Shown: positions 27,402 through 36,686, counted from the first letter of the stretch. The stretch: 64,000 nucleotides of DNA from Puniceibacterium confluentis (GCF_007923445.1 NZ_VOJI01000001.1:248001-312000); one strand, 5' to 3'. Program-made: numbers and translations. The notes: generated by a model from the sequence alone, not told the origin.

Positions 27402-27779
27402 ATGAGCCAGTATAGACTGACCAAGACCCGGTTTCTGGAAGGCGTCTGGGAAGGGGTGATTTCGGCCGAAGCCCACGGTGTGCCGCCGCCCGAAGTGCTG
27501 GTCACGCTTCTGGATCAGCCGGTACGGGGCGTGCTTGTCACCGAAACCGCCGAGCCGGGGCGCTGGCTGATCGAAGTGCCCGTGCCGGTCGAGGCGATCG
27601 GCGACGGCGTTCATACCTTCCTGATCCGGGATGCCGCCGCCGAGGAGGTGCTGGAGAGCTTTGCGTTGATTGCGGGCGAGGTTCTCGGCGATGACATTCG
27701 TGCCGAGGTCGCGCTGCTGCGGGCCGAACTGGACATGGTGAAACGTGCGTTCCGGCGCCACTGCCTGGAAACCTCCTGA
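27402..27779 (+). CDS. Hypothetical protein, 125 aa
   Basis: I recognise no family. The first ~95 residues alternate short hydrophobic strands (LVTLLDQPVRGVLVTE, WLIEVPVPVEAI) in a beta-rich pattern. The last 30 form an amphipathic helix (DIRAEVALLRAELDMVKRAFRRH) that could be a coiled coil for dimerisation. GGGGACG precedes the ATG. It follows the DUF6478-like gene on the same strand. Confidence 0.65.
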   Translation: MSQYRLTKTRFLEGVWEGVISAEAHGVPPPEVLVTLLDQPVRGVLVTETAEPGRWLIEVPVPVEAIGDGVHTFLIRDAAAEEVLESFALIAGEVLGDDIRAEVALLRAELDMVKRAFRRHCLETS

Positions 27780-27969
27780 GCAGCGCCCACCCGGTGTTGC
27801 AGGATGATACCGCGGCCCGCCGACGCTGCGGGTTTGCCTGGCTAGGTCTCGGCGACGCGGGCCGGGTCGGCGTTGAACGTCGACAAGTGCGCCATCAGGC
27901 TTGGGTCATCAAGGTTGACCTTCCTGTCTGTCAGGTGCAGGAATGAGGCATTCCAAACAGGATCTTCCC

Positions 27970-28884
27970 ATGTCTCCGTTTCGCGGCGTTGCGCTCAAGC
28001 TGGCTTCTGTCCTTCTTTTCATCATCATGGCCTCATTGATCAAGGCCACCGCCGCGCGCATTCCGGCGGGCGAGGCCGTGTTCTTCCGGTCGCTATTTGC
28101 CATGCCGGTAATCATTGGCTGGCTTGCGATGCGGCACGATCTATCCACCGGCTTCACGGCGGTCAGCCCCATTGGTCACATTTTGCGCGGCGTCGCCGGC
28201 GTGGCTGCGATGGGCACCGGATTTGCGGCATTGGGCCTGTTGCCGCTGCCCGAAGTCACCGCAATCGGTTATGCAGCGCCACTGATGACGGTGCTGCTGG
28301 CGGCGGTGCTTCTGGGGGAACGTCTGCGGGCCTTCCGGATGACGGCCGTGGGCATCGGGCTGATCGGCGTTCTCGTGATCCTGTGGCCGCGGCTGACGCT
28401 GGCCGACGTCGACCGTGCCGCCATGATCGGTGTGGCACTGATCCTTGCGTCCAGCGCGCTGCGCGCCCTGGCACAGGTACAGATCCGCCGCCTGGTGGCG
28501 ACCGAGCAGACCTCGGCGATCGTGTTCTACTTCTCGCTGACGGCGACGGTGCTGTCGCTTTTGACGATGCCCTTCGGGTGGGTGATGCCGACGGCGGCCG
28601 AGGCGGTCATGCTGGTGTCTGCGGGCCTGATCGGCGGCCTGGCGCAGATCCTTCTGACCTCGGCCTACCGCGAGGCCGAAGCCGCGCTGCTGGCACCATT
28701 TGACTATGCCTCGATGCTGTTCGCGCTGCTGATCGGATATGTCGTCTTTGCGGAAGTGCCGACCGGTGCAATGCTGCTGGGCTCTGCCATCGTGATCGCA
28801 GCCGGGGTGCTGATCATCTGGCGCGAACGGCAGCTTGGTCTGAAGCGCGGCAAGGCCAAGGCGGCGCTGACCCCGCAGGGGTGA
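27970..28884 (+). CDS. EamA/DMT family transporter
   Basis: An inner-membrane drug/metabolite transporter of 304 residues, with about ten hydrophobic segments in two EamA repeats (about 10-135 and 150-290). The start at 27970 is chosen because AGGA lies about 11 nt upstream and the first membrane segment begins soon after; an in-frame ATG at 27943 is possible. The substrate cannot be deduced. It converges on the polyamine operon. Confidence 0.88.
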   Translation: MSPFRGVALKLASVLLFIIMASLIKATAARIPAGEAVFFRSLFAMPVIIGWLAMRHDLSTGFTAVSPIGHILRGVAGVAAMGTGFAALGLLPLPEVTAIGYAAPLMTVLLAAVLLGERLRAFRMTAVGIGLIGVLVILWPRLTLADVDRAAMIGVALILASSALRALAQVQIRRLVATEQTSAIVFYFSLTATVLSLLTMPFGWVMPTAAEAVMLVSAGLIGGLAQILLTSAYREAEAALLAPFDYASMLFALLIGYVVFAEVPTGAMLLGSAIVIAAGVLIIWRERQLGLKRGKAKAALTPQG

Positions 28885-28966
28885 CGGCACCGCGGGCCGC
28901 TGATTGTAGAGCGGCGCACAGCCGACTGCCGGGCGACGGTGTTCCTGGCCCGCCGAATTCACACTG

Positions 28967-30289
28967 TCATAGGTCGAGCATGCCCGCAGCGAGGTACGCA
29001 GGCGCCAGCAGCGCCCGGCGGAAGCGGCCGAGGGGAAAGCGCGCGGGCAACCGCTGCATTGCGGCGGGATAGGGCGTGTCCGCAGGCTTGCCCTGCACCA
29101 GCGCCGCCAGCAGGCGTCCTGTGTAGCTCGCCATCGCGACGCCATTGCCGTGATAGCCCATGCCGACAAAGACCCCGGGAAGTTCCGGCACCGGCCCGGC
29201 ATAGGGTGTCAGATTGGCCATCAAACAGACCAGACCGGACCAGTTGTGGGTGATTTCGACGCCGCTCCAGGCGGGAAACATCGCGTGAAAGTCGCTGCGG
29301 ATCTTGCGGCGAATGGCGGCCTCGGCCCCCGCAGTGGCCCGCAGCCCGCCGCGCATACCGAACAGGAACCGGTTGTCGGGCATCTTGCGGAAATAGTGCA
29401 GCATGGTGCGGGTGTCATAAGCCATCTGGGCACTGGTCCAGCCCTGATTGTCCTGCTCGGTCTGCGTGAGCGGCCGGGTGACGAGCACGCTGGATTGCAC
29501 CGGCAGATACCGGGCGCGCAGCCAGTCCGGAAGGTCCTCGGACGAGTACCCGTTGGTGGCGATAATGACCCTGTCGGCGCTCACGTTGCCATGCGGTGTG
29601 TGTAACCGGGTTTTGCCGCCCTTGTGGACCAGGTGCGTCACCGGAGTGTCGGCATGGATCCGGACACCAAAACGCCGGGCCGCCTGTGCCAGCCCGTCAA
29701 GATACTTTCGCGGGTTCAGCGCAAAGCCGAGCGGAATGGTCAGGGCGCCGTGAAACGGGCCGTTCAGCCCCGCCTTGCGCAACTCGGCGGGTTCCGTGAG
29801 ATGCGGTGTCACGCCGTAGCCTGCGGCAATCTCGCTGATCCCGGACCGAAGGGCCGCCATGGCGCGCGGTGTGTGGGCGATCTGGGTCTCGCCCCGGCTG
29901 TGCGTGTCCGCGTCGATGCCATACGTTTGCAGCAGGTTTTCGACCGTGCCGATGGCAGCCATTTCCGCGGCGCGCCAATCCGTCAGCCCTGCGGCGCCAA
30001 AACGTCTGAGCAACAGGCGATTTGATGCCTTGGCGCCACCGAGACAACAAAAACCGCCATTCCGCCCCGATGCGCCCCACCCGGGTGCCCTTGCATCGAG
30101 CACTGCGACGCGAACTTTGTCCTGCGCCAGATGCAGCGCGGCGGACAGGCCGGTAAAGCCGCCGCCGATGATGGCGACATCGACCTGTAAATCCCGGTCC
30201 AACGACGGCCAGTTGGCCTCTGCAACCGTGTCCGCCCAGAAACATCCCTGTTGCGGCCCGTAGGCGGCGGATTCGTAAATCCGTCTCAT
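28967..30289 (-). CDS. FAD-dependent amine oxidase (DadA/PuuB-like)
   Basis: A 440-residue flavoprotein of the D-amino acid oxidase superfamily. The FAD-binding motif IIGGGFTGLSAALHLA lies at about 40-55, followed by GWGASGRNGGF, which is typical of PuuB (gamma-glutamylputrescine oxidoreductase) and related oxidases. The C-terminal VGMGYHGNGVAMAS contacts the flavin. The gene overlaps the potI-like permease by 4 bp and is the last gene of the putrescine-uptake operon, so a polyamine or gamma-glutamyl-polyamine substrate is likely. No puuA-type ligase gene is in the window. Confidence 0.88.
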   Translation of the reverse strand: MRRIYESAAYGPQQGCFWADTVAEANWPSLDRDLQVDVAIIGGGFTGLSAALHLAQDKVRVAVLDARAPGWGASGRNGGFCCLGGAKASNRLLLRRFGAAGLTDWRAAEMAAIGTVENLLQTYGIDADTHSRGETQIAHTPRAMAALRSGISEIAAGYGVTPHLTEPAELRKAGLNGPFHGALTIPLGFALNPRKYLDGLAQAARRFGVRIHADTPVTHLVHKGGKTRLHTPHGNVSADRVIIATNGYSSEDLPDWLRARYLPVQSSVLVTRPLTQTEQDNQGWTSAQMAYDTRTMLHYFRKMPDNRFLFGMRGGLRATAGAEAAIRRKIRSDFHAMFPAWSGVEITHNWSGLVCLMANLTPYAGPVPELPGVFVGMGYHGNGVAMASYTGRLLAALVQGKPADTPYPAAMQRLPARFPLGRFRRALLAPAYLAAGMLDL

Positions 30290-31104
30290 ACCGACCGGAT
30301 GGCGGCCTGTTCGTCGCGTTGCTGCGCCACCGCAGCGCGTTTGGTGATCAGCGAGGCAGTGATCACACCGACCGTCACAATGGCTATCATGATGGTCGAC
30401 AGCGCATTGATCTCCGGAGACACACCCAGCCGCACCGCCGAAAAGATCTTGATCGGCAGGGTCGTGGCCGAGGGGCCGGTGGTGAAGCTGGCAATCACAA
30501 GATCATCTAGGGACAGGGTGAAGGCCAGCAGCCAGCCAGAGATCACAGCCGGCGCAATGATCGGCAGGGTCACCAGGCGGAAGGCTTCGAACGGCGAGCA
30601 GCCAAGATCCAGGGCGGCCTCTTCCAGCGACCGGTCGAAAGAGCTGAGCCGCGAGGACACCACGACCGAGACGTAACACATGGAAAACGTGGTGTGGGCC
30701 AGCACGATGGTGAACACGCCCCGGTCCAGCCCGATACCGATGAAGAGCAGCAAGAGCGAGAGTCCGGTGATCACTTCCGGCATGACAAGCGGTGCGTAGA
30801 TCATTCCGGAGAACAGGGTCCGGCCGAAGAACCGCCCGGAACGCACGAGGACAGAAGCCGCCATGGTGCCGAGCAGGGTGGCAAGCGTGGAGCTGAAAAC
30901 CGCCACTTGCAGCGTGACCCAGGCGGCATCGAGGAATTCTTCGTTCTGCAGCAGTTCGCCATACCAGCGGGTCGAGAAGCCGGCCCAGACCGTGACCAGT
31001 TTCGAGGCGTTGAAGCTGTAGAGCACCAGTATGATCATTGGCAGATAGAGAAACGCAAACCCAAGGGTGAGCGACGTCGCGTTGAACCAGGAGAAACGTC
31101 TCAT
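30286..31104 (-). CDS. potI: Putrescine ABC transporter permease (PotI/PotC-like)
   Basis: An inner-membrane permease of 272 residues with about six hydrophobic segments. The cytoplasmic EAA loop is present as LEEAALDLGCSPFEAFRLVTLP (about 165-186). It pairs with the PotH-like permease upstream. The start at 31104 leads straight into the first membrane segment; the longer frame upstream reads through repeat element C and is rejected. It overlaps the oxidase gene by 4 bp. Confidence 0.92.
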   Translation of the reverse strand: MRRFSWFNATSLTLGFAFLYLPMIILVLYSFNASKLVTVWAGFSTRWYGELLQNEEFLDAAWVTLQVAVFSSTLATLLGTMAASVLVRSGRFFGRTLFSGMIYAPLVMPEVITGLSLLLLFIGIGLDRGVFTIVLAHTTFSMCYVSVVVSSRLSSFDRSLEEAALDLGCSPFEAFRLVTLPIIAPAVISGWLLAFTLSLDDLVIASFTTGPSATTLPIKIFSAVRLGVSPEINALSTIMIAIVTVGVITASLITKRAAVAQQRDEQAAIRSV

Positions 31105-31133
31105 GCCGGGACCCCCGTCGATTCTGGGCGCGA

Positions 31134-31181
31134 CCAAGAGTTTTGCGAAAACTCTTGGGAAAAATTTTTGTAAAATTTTTG
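31134..31181 (-). repeat. Intergenic double-hairpin element, copy C
   Basis: On the + strand: CCAAGAGTTTT-GCG-AAAACTCTTGG (31134-31158, perfect 11-bp arms), then AAAAATTTT-TGT-AAAATTTTT (31160-31180, perfect). Read on the minus strand, the order of the two hairpins is the same as in copies A, B and D. It separates the two permease genes inside the potFGHI operon. Confidence 0.85.
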
Positions 31182-31189
31182 CACGCCGC

Positions 31190-32086
31190 TCATCCTTCGG
31201 CCTCACGCTGTTTTTGCTCGTTGCGCTGGAAGAGCACGATGGGAATGATCAGGATCAGCAGGAGGATGATTGCCACCGCCGAGGCAACGGGCCAGTCGCG
31301 GTTCGAGAAGAACTCCTCCCAGAGCACCTTGCCAATCATCAGCGTGCCCGACCCGCCCAGCAGCGACGGAATCACGAATTCACCGATGGCGGGGATAAAG
31401 ACCAGAAAGCATCCTGCAATGATGCCGGCCTTGGACAGCGGGACCGTCACCAGCCAAAAGGCGGTTGTCCGCGAACAGCCCAGATCTTCGGCAGCTTCCA
31501 GCAGGCTGTCATCCATCTTTTCCAGGGCAGCGTAGATCGGCAGGATCATGAAGGGCAGGTAGGTGTAGACGATGCCGATGTAGACCGCCAGATTGGTGTT
31601 GAGGATGGTCAGCGGTGCGCTGATGAGCCCGGTCCAGAGCAGAAACTGGTTCAGCACGCCTTCTCCGGACAGGATGCCCATCCAGGCGTAGACCCGGATC
31701 AGGAAAGAGGTCCAGAACGGCAGGACCACCAGCATCAGCAGGGTCGGACGCCACTCGGCCGCGGCGCGGGCCATGCCATAGGCCATGGGGTAGCCGACAA
31801 GCAGGGTGATCACCGTCGACACAGCCGCAATCTGCAACGAGCTCAGATAGGCCTTCCAGTAGAGATCGTCGGTGGTGAGAAAGACAAAATTCTCGAGGTC
31901 GAGAGCGGCGAAAAAGCTGCGCAGCCCGTTCCATCCGGCGCTCAGGTCAAGCTGCGGCGCATAGGGCGGACGGGCCAGAGCGATGTCCGAAAGCGAGATC
32001 TTGAGAACGATCAGGAAGGGGACCAGGAAAAGCGCCAGCAACCACAGGTAGGGCACGGCGATGAGAAAGATGCGTCGCGGGTTCAT
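31190..32086 (-). CDS. potH: Putrescine ABC transporter permease (PotH/PotB-like)
   Basis: An inner-membrane permease of 298 residues with about six hydrophobic segments. The EAA loop reads LLEAAEDLGCSRTTAFWLVTVP (about 198-219). The N-terminal PYLWLLALFLVPFLIVLKISL is typical of PotH/PotB proteins. It follows the ATPase gene by 27 bp. Repeat element C lies just after its stop, in the gap to the second permease. Confidence 0.92.
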   Translation of the reverse strand: MNPRRIFLIAVPYLWLLALFLVPFLIVLKISLSDIALARPPYAPQLDLSAGWNGLRSFFAALDLENFVFLTTDDLYWKAYLSSLQIAAVSTVITLLVGYPMAYGMARAAAEWRPTLLMLVVLPFWTSFLIRVYAWMGILSGEGVLNQFLLWTGLISAPLTILNTNLAVYIGIVYTYLPFMILPIYAALEKMDDSLLEAAEDLGCSRTTAFWLVTVPLSKAGIIAGCFLVFIPAIGEFVIPSLLGGSGTLMIGKVLWEEFFSNRDWPVASAVAIILLLILIIPIVLFQRNEQKQREAEG

Positions 32087-32113
32087 GGGGCTACCTCTGG
32101 ACGGAACATGGTC

Positions 32114-33235
32114 CTAGTGCTCCAGCAGGACACCGGCGGTGTCGGTAAAGGACAGCCAGACGTCATCTTCCCACGTGATCCCGCGATTGGCGAGGCGCCG
32201 GGTGTTGGCGGTCTGCGCCTTCATCATCGTGCCGTTGCCCAGTCGCACATGGTAGGTCGACAGGTTGCCGAGATAGGCAATGTCGATGACCTTGCCGCGC
32301 AGGACGTTGGCGCTGTCCGGGCGCTCGGTCGAGATGGTGACCTTTTCGGGACGGATGGCGAAATGGCAGGTCTGGCCGGGTGCAAATGTTCTGGCCGTGG
32401 TGCCGCGGATCGGCAATTCGCCGTCAGCCCAGGCGATCTCGACCTTGTCGCCGGCCTGATGCGCCTTGCCTTCGAGAATGTTTACGTCGCCGATGAAATC
32501 AGCGACGTAAACCGTTGCCGGTGCTTCGTAGATTTCCGGGGGGGTGGCGACCTGGATCAGGCGGCCTTCGTCCATGACGGCGACGCGCGAGGCGACGGTC
32601 ATCGCCTCTTCCTGGTCATGGGTCACGATGACAAAGGTGGTGCCGGTCTTTTCCTGGATGTCCATGAGCTCGAACTGGGTGTCCTGGCGCAACTTTGCGT
32701 CAAGTGCGCCGAGCGGCTCGTCCAGCAGCAGCAGCTTGGGCGCCTTGGCGAGCGAGCGTGCGAGGGCCACACGTTGTCTCTGACCACCCGAGATCTGGTG
32801 CGGTTTGCGCTTGGAAAACTTCTCCAGCCGGGTGAGCCGCAGCATCTCTTCGACCCGTTGTGCGATCTCGTCTTTCGAGCTGTTGCCGCGGCGCAGGCCA
32901 AAGGCGATGTTGTCCCAGACCGACAGATGTGGAAACAGCGCGTAGCTCTGAAACATCATGTTGACCGCACGCTTGTTCGGCGGCACCGGTGCGATGTCCT
33001 GCCCCGACAGCAGGATTGTGCCCGATGTCGGTGTTTCAAACCCGGCGAGCATCCGCATCATCGTGGTCTTGCCGCAGCCCGATGGACCCAGCAGGGCAAA
33101 AAATTCCTGCTCGAAGATGTCGAGGCTGAGGTTGTCGATGGCGGTGAAGTCACCAAAGCGTTTGGTCACGCCTTTGAACTGGATCAGGGGTTTCTGAGTG
33201 GGGTCGTCCCAGGGGGCAAAGACCGTTTGGCTCAT
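32114..33235 (-). CDS. potG: Putrescine ABC transporter ATP-binding protein (PotG/PotA-like)
   Basis: The cytoplasmic ATPase of a polyamine importer, 373 residues. Walker A is GPSGCGKTT (about 51-59), the signature is SGGQRQRVALARSL, and Walker B is LLLLDEPLGALD. The C-terminal ~120 residues form the regulatory TOBE region found in Pot/Mal-type ATPases. The start at 33235 is chosen because a PotG-like N-terminus begins there; the frame upstream runs into the terminator hairpin. Confidence 0.93.
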   Translation of the reverse strand: MSQTVFAPWDDPTQKPLIQFKGVTKRFGDFTAIDNLSLDIFEQEFFALLGPSGCGKTTMMRMLAGFETPTSGTILLSGQDIAPVPPNKRAVNMMFQSYALFPHLSVWDNIAFGLRRGNSSKDEIAQRVEEMLRLTRLEKFSKRKPHQISGGQRQRVALARSLAKAPKLLLLDEPLGALDAKLRQDTQFELMDIQEKTGTTFVIVTHDQEEAMTVASRVAVMDEGRLIQVATPPEIYEAPATVYVADFIGDVNILEGKAHQAGDKVEIAWADGELPIRGTTARTFAPGQTCHFAIRPEKVTISTERPDSANVLRGKVIDIAYLGNLSTYHVRLGNGTMMKAQTANTRRLANRGITWEDDVWLSFTDTAGVLLEH

Positions 33236-33251
33236 CGTGTCATCCGCGCTT

Positions 33252-33284
33252 GAAAAAAAGACCCGCGCCGGAGGGGCGCGGGCC
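33252..33284 (-). terminator. Terminator/attenuator between potF and potG
   Basis: On the minus strand an 8-bp GC stem (33275-33282 with 33262-33269, 5-nt loop) is followed by TCTTTTTTTC. It lies 15-48 bp after the potF stop and would let most transcripts end after the binding-protein gene, as is common in ABC importers. Confidence 0.85.
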
Positions 33285-33299
33285 ACTGGACCGGGGCGA

Positions 33300-34385
33300 T
33301 CAGACGCCCGACTTGATGGCGGTCCACAGGCGCGTCACCACGCGCTGAACCTTGGGATCGTAGGGTGTGGTGGTGAAAAGGTTGTCCAGCGCGGCGGGCG
33401 ACGGATAGATCGCGGGATCGCCCTTTACGTCCTCGACCAGAAACTCCTGGCTCGCCAGGTTGCCATTGGCATAATAGACGTAGTTCGACGCGGCGGCCAT
33501 GTTCTGTGCGTCCATGATGAAGTTCAGGAAGGTATGTGCCCCGTCCGGGTTGGGCGCATCGACCGGGATCGCCATTTGGTCGAACCACATCTGCGCGCCT
33601 TCCTTCGGCGCATTGTAGGCGATTTCGACGCCGTTTTCCGCTTCTGCTGCCCGGTCCCGGGCCTGAAGAATGTCGCCAGACCAGCCGACCGCCACGCAGA
33701 TGTCGCCATTGGCCAGCGCGTTGATGTATTCCGAGGAATGGAATTTCTGGATGTGGGGCCGCACCGCCATGTACACCGGTTCCACCTTGGCGATGACCTC
33801 GGGGTCATGGCTGTTGGGATCTTCGCCGATGTATTTCAGGGCTGCGGGTATCATTTCGGACGGCGCGTCGAGGAAATGCACGCCGCAGGTGGCCAGTTTT
33901 TCCATGTTCTCGGGGTTGAAGACCAGCTCCCAGCTGTCGATCGGGGCATCTTCGCCGAGCAGTTCCTTGACCTTGCCAAGGTTCACGCCGATGCCGGTGG
34001 TGCCCCACATGTAATTGATCGAATAGGCGTTCTCGGGATCGTACTGCTCGGTCCGGCTGGACACCACGTCCCACATGTTGGCGAGGTTGGGCAGTTTCGC
34101 CACATCCAGTTTCTGAAACGCGCCGGCAGTGATCTGACGTTGCAGAAAGGTGCCGGTCGGAACAACCACATCATAGCCCGACCCACCGGCCAGCATCTTC
34201 GTCTCGAGCACTTCGTTGCTGTCAAAGACGTCATAGACCAGATCCAGCCCGGTCTCCTGCTCGAACTTCTCCAGCAGCGATTCGTCGATGTAGTCGGACC
34301 AGTTGTAAACGCGGACTTCTTCGGCCTGAACGGCGGCGGTGCTCAGCGCAAGGATCGCTGGAATGCTCAGCAGTGAGGTCTTCAT
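33300..34385 (-). CDS. potF: Putrescine-binding periplasmic protein (PotF-like)
   Basis: The periplasmic receptor of the importer, 361 residues, with a signal peptide (about 1-21). It matches PotF closely in pattern: VYNWSDYIDE at the start of the mature chain, VYDVFDSNEVLE, YMWGTTGIG, CGVHFLDAPSE, FHSSEYINALANGDICVAVGW and WTAIKSGV at the end. The WSD, Asp/Glu and Trp residues correspond to the amine-binding pocket. It is the first gene of the operon and is followed by a strong terminator. Confidence 0.95.
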   Translation of the reverse strand: MKTSLLSIPAILALSTAAVQAEEVRVYNWSDYIDESLLEKFEQETGLDLVYDVFDSNEVLETKMLAGGSGYDVVVPTGTFLQRQITAGAFQKLDVAKLPNLANMWDVVSSRTEQYDPENAYSINYMWGTTGIGVNLGKVKELLGEDAPIDSWELVFNPENMEKLATCGVHFLDAPSEMIPAALKYIGEDPNSHDPEVIAKVEPVYMAVRPHIQKFHSSEYINALANGDICVAVGWSGDILQARDRAAEAENGVEIAYNAPKEGAQMWFDQMAIPVDAPNPDGAHTFLNFIMDAQNMAAASNYVYYANGNLASQEFLVEDVKGDPAIYPSPAALDNLFTTTPYDPKVQRVVTRLWTAIKSGV

Positions 34386-34431
34386 GATATTCTCCCGTTG
34401 GACCGGGGGTCATTGCCCCCTTGTGGATGAA

Positions 34432-34441
34432 TTTGATCAAA
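34432..34441. promoter_or_regulatory. Putative GntR operator 1 (TTTGATCAAA)
   Basis: A perfect 10-bp palindrome in the divergent region between potF and gntR, 46 bp upstream of the potF start. A related TTTGATCATA lies just after gntR. Confidence 0.5.
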
Positions 34442-34540
34442 CTTTGCATCATAACGCAACAGGGGGATGTTTTCATGCAACCCCGGACCGTGCAAGATAC
34501 GCCATGACGGCGGGATCGGCTCGGGCGATCAGGGGAAGCG

Positions 34541-35230
34541 ATGAATTTGCAGGCGGAACAGGAAAAGACCACCACCGGAGCGGGTGCGCCGGCCCATGAA
34601 CAAGTCTACCGGTCCCTGCGGGCGCGGATTCTGTTCGGGGAGCTTGAACCGGGGCAGGCCGTGACCATCCAGGGACTGACGGAACAATTGAACGCGGGCA
34701 TGACCCCGGTGCGCGAAGCCTTGCGGCGACTGACCGCGGAAGGCGCACTGGAATTTCAGGGCAACCGGCGGATCTGTGTGCCGGTGTTGACCGCCACTGC
34801 GGTGGACGAACTGACCATAGCGCGCCGGGCGCTCGAGCCCGAACTGGCGCGTATGGCGGCCCGGCAGGTGACCGGAGATCAGGTCGCCGCCCTGCGCGAC
34901 ACGGACCGGCGGCTGGACCGGGCCATCGCACGCGGCGATGTGCGCGGCTATCTGGAGGAAAATTACCGTTTCCACGCAGAGTTGAACGCGATGGCAGAGG
35001 CGCCGATTCTCACGTCGCTGGTCGAAGGGTTGTGGCTGCGGTTCGGGCCGTCACTGCGGGTGGTCTGCGGCCTGTTCGGCACCCGCAATCTTCCGGACAT
35101 GCACAAGGATCTGCTGATCGCGCTCGACGCTGGTGATTCGGCAGCCGCAGCCCGGGCAATGGAGGGCGACGTTGTGCAGGGGATGTGCCAGATCCGAGCG
35201 GGTCTTGGTGATTCGATTGACATTCGATAA
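34541..35230 (+). CDS. GntR-family regulator with FCD domain
   Basis: A 229-residue regulator. The N-terminal winged helix (about 18-82) includes the recognition region TPVREALRRLTAEGAL. The C-terminal FCD domain (about 88-220) binds small acids or amines and often a metal through Asp/His residues (ENYRFHAELN). It lies between the divergent pot operon and the aminotransferase gene, flanked by two similar TGATCA-centred palindromes, so control of polyamine uptake and breakdown is likely. Whether it represses or activates is unknown. Confidence 0.9.
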   Translation: MNLQAEQEKTTTGAGAPAHEQVYRSLRARILFGELEPGQAVTIQGLTEQLNAGMTPVREALRRLTAEGALEFQGNRRICVPVLTATAVDELTIARRALEPELARMAARQVTGDQVAALRDTDRRLDRAIARGDVRGYLEENYRFHAELNAMAEAPILTSLVEGLWLRFGPSLRVVCGLFGTRNLPDMHKDLLIALDAGDSAAAARAMEGDVVQGMCQIRAGLGDSIDIR

Positions 35231-35240
35231 TTTGATCATA
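35231..35240. promoter_or_regulatory. Putative GntR operator 2 (TTTGATCATA)
   Basis: A palindrome centred on TGATCA, starting 1 bp after the gntR stop codon and 42 bp upstream of the aminotransferase start. It shares its core with operator 1 at 34432. Confidence 0.45.
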
Positions 35241-35282
35241 TTCTGCGGCCAACTCATCTCCTGACAGTGAAAGGCGCATCTG

Positions 35283-36686
35283 ATGACGCTTATCTCGACG
35301 AACATGCCGACCGCAGAATTGCAGGCGCTGGACGCCGCACACCACATGCACCCCTTCACCAACAATGCCGAACTGGGCCAGAAGGGCGCGCGGATCATCA
35401 CCCGGGCCGAAGGGGTCTGGCTCAACGACAGTGACGGCAACCGGATTCTGGATGCAATGGCGGGGCTGTGGTGCGTCAATGTCGGCTATGGCCGCAAGGA
35501 ACTGGTGGATGCCGCGGCGCGCCAGATGCAGGAACTGCCGTTCTACAACACCTTTTTCCAGACCAGCCATGTGCCGGCGATCGCGCTGGCGAACCGGTTG
35601 GCCGAACTTGCGCCGGGCGATCTGAACCACGTCTTCTTTGCCGGCTCGGGCTCTGAGGCCAATGACACCAACCTGCGGATGGTGCGGACCTACTGGCAGC
35701 AGAAGGGCCAGCCGCAGAAGAACGTGATCATCTCGCGCTGGAACGCCTACCACGGCTCCTCGGTCGGTTCGGGGTCGCTGGGCGGCATGAAGGGGATGCA
35801 CGCGCAGGGCGGCATGCCGATTCCCGACATCCACCACATCGACCAGCCGAACTGGTGGGCCGAGGGCGGTGACATGTCCCCCGAGGATTTCGGTCTGGCG
35901 CGGGCGCGCGAACTGGAAAAGGCGATTCTGGAACTGGGCGCGGACCGCGTCGCGGCCTTTATCGCTGAACCGGTGCAGGGGGCCGGCGGTGTGATCATCC
36001 CGCCCGCCACATACTGGCCTGAAATCCAGCGGATCTGCGACGCCTACGATATCCTGCTCATCGCCGACGAGGTGATCTGCGGTTTCGGACGCACCGGCCA
36101 CTGGTTCGGCTCGCAGGCGATGGGGATCCGGCCGCACATCATGACCGTGGCCAAGGGGCTGTCGTCCGGCTATCTGCCCATCGGCGGCTCGATCGTCTGT
36201 GACGAGGTGGCCGAGGTGATCGGCAACGCCGAATTCAATCACGGGTATACCTATTCCGGTCACCCGGTCGCCTGCGCCGTGGCACTGGAGAACCTGCGCA
36301 TTCTGGAAGACGAAGGCATCGTCACCCGGGTGCGCGAGGACACCGGGCCCTACCTGCAACAGAAATTCGCCAGCCTGACCGAGCATCCCCTGGTGGGCGA
36401 GGCCAGGATCATCGGCATGATGGGGTCGATTGCATTGACTCCGGACAAGGCCAGCCGCGCCGCATTCGATGCGGACGAGGGCACGGTCGGCTTCATCTGC
36501 CGCGAGCGCTGCTTTGCCAACAACCTGATCATGCGCCATGTGGGCGACCGGATGATCATCTCGCCGCCGCTGGTGATCTCGAAATCCGAAATCGACCAAC
36601 TGATCGAACGGGCCTGGCAAAGCCTTGACGAGTGCCACGCTGCGCTCAAGGACAAGGGCCTGATGAAGGCGCGTCGCGCCGCCTGA
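35283..36686 (+). CDS. spuC: Class III aminotransferase, putrescine-pyruvate type (SpuC-like)
   Basis: A PLP-dependent omega-aminotransferase that would move the amino group of putrescine (or a related diamine) to pyruvate, giving 4-aminobutanal. The 467-residue protein has the cofactor motifs FAGSGSEANDTNLRM, NAYHGSSVGS, IADEVICGFGRTG and the Schiff-base Lys at about 291 in VAKGLSSGYLP. The context (putrescine importer, oxidase, GntR) supports the substrate. It is followed by the carboxyspermidine genes on the same strand. Confidence 0.9.
   Translation: MTLISTNMPTAELQALDAAHHMHPFTNNAELGQKGARIITRAEGVWLNDSDGNRILDAMAGLWCVNVGYGRKELVDAAARQMQELPFYNTFFQTSHVPAIALANRLAELAPGDLNHVFFAGSGSEANDTNLRMVRTYWQQKGQPQKNVIISRWNAYHGSSVGSGSLGGMKGMHAQGGMPIPDIHHIDQPNWWAEGGDMSPEDFGLARARELEKAILELGADRVAAFIAEPVQGAGGVIIPPATYWPEIQRICDAYDILLIADEVICGFGRTGHWFGSQAMGIRPHIMTVAKGLSSGYLPIGGSIVCDEVAEVIGNAEFNHGYTYSGHPVACAVALENLRILEDEGIVTRVREDTGPYLQQKFASLTEHPLVGEARIIGMMGSIALTPDKASRAAFDADEGTVGFICRERCFANNLIMRHVGDRMIISPPLVISKSEIDQLIERAWQSLDECHAALKDKGLMKARRAA

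Noticed and set aside
31105-31206. N-terminal extension of the potI-like permease through repeat element C
   Set aside because: The Lys/Phe-rich stretch is the translation of the hairpins; the membrane protein begins at 31104.
31067-33253. Long + strand open frame (728 codons) opposite potH and potG
   Set aside because: Antisense to two genes with definite ABC motifs; its translation has no domain and is rich in Gln, Asp and His.
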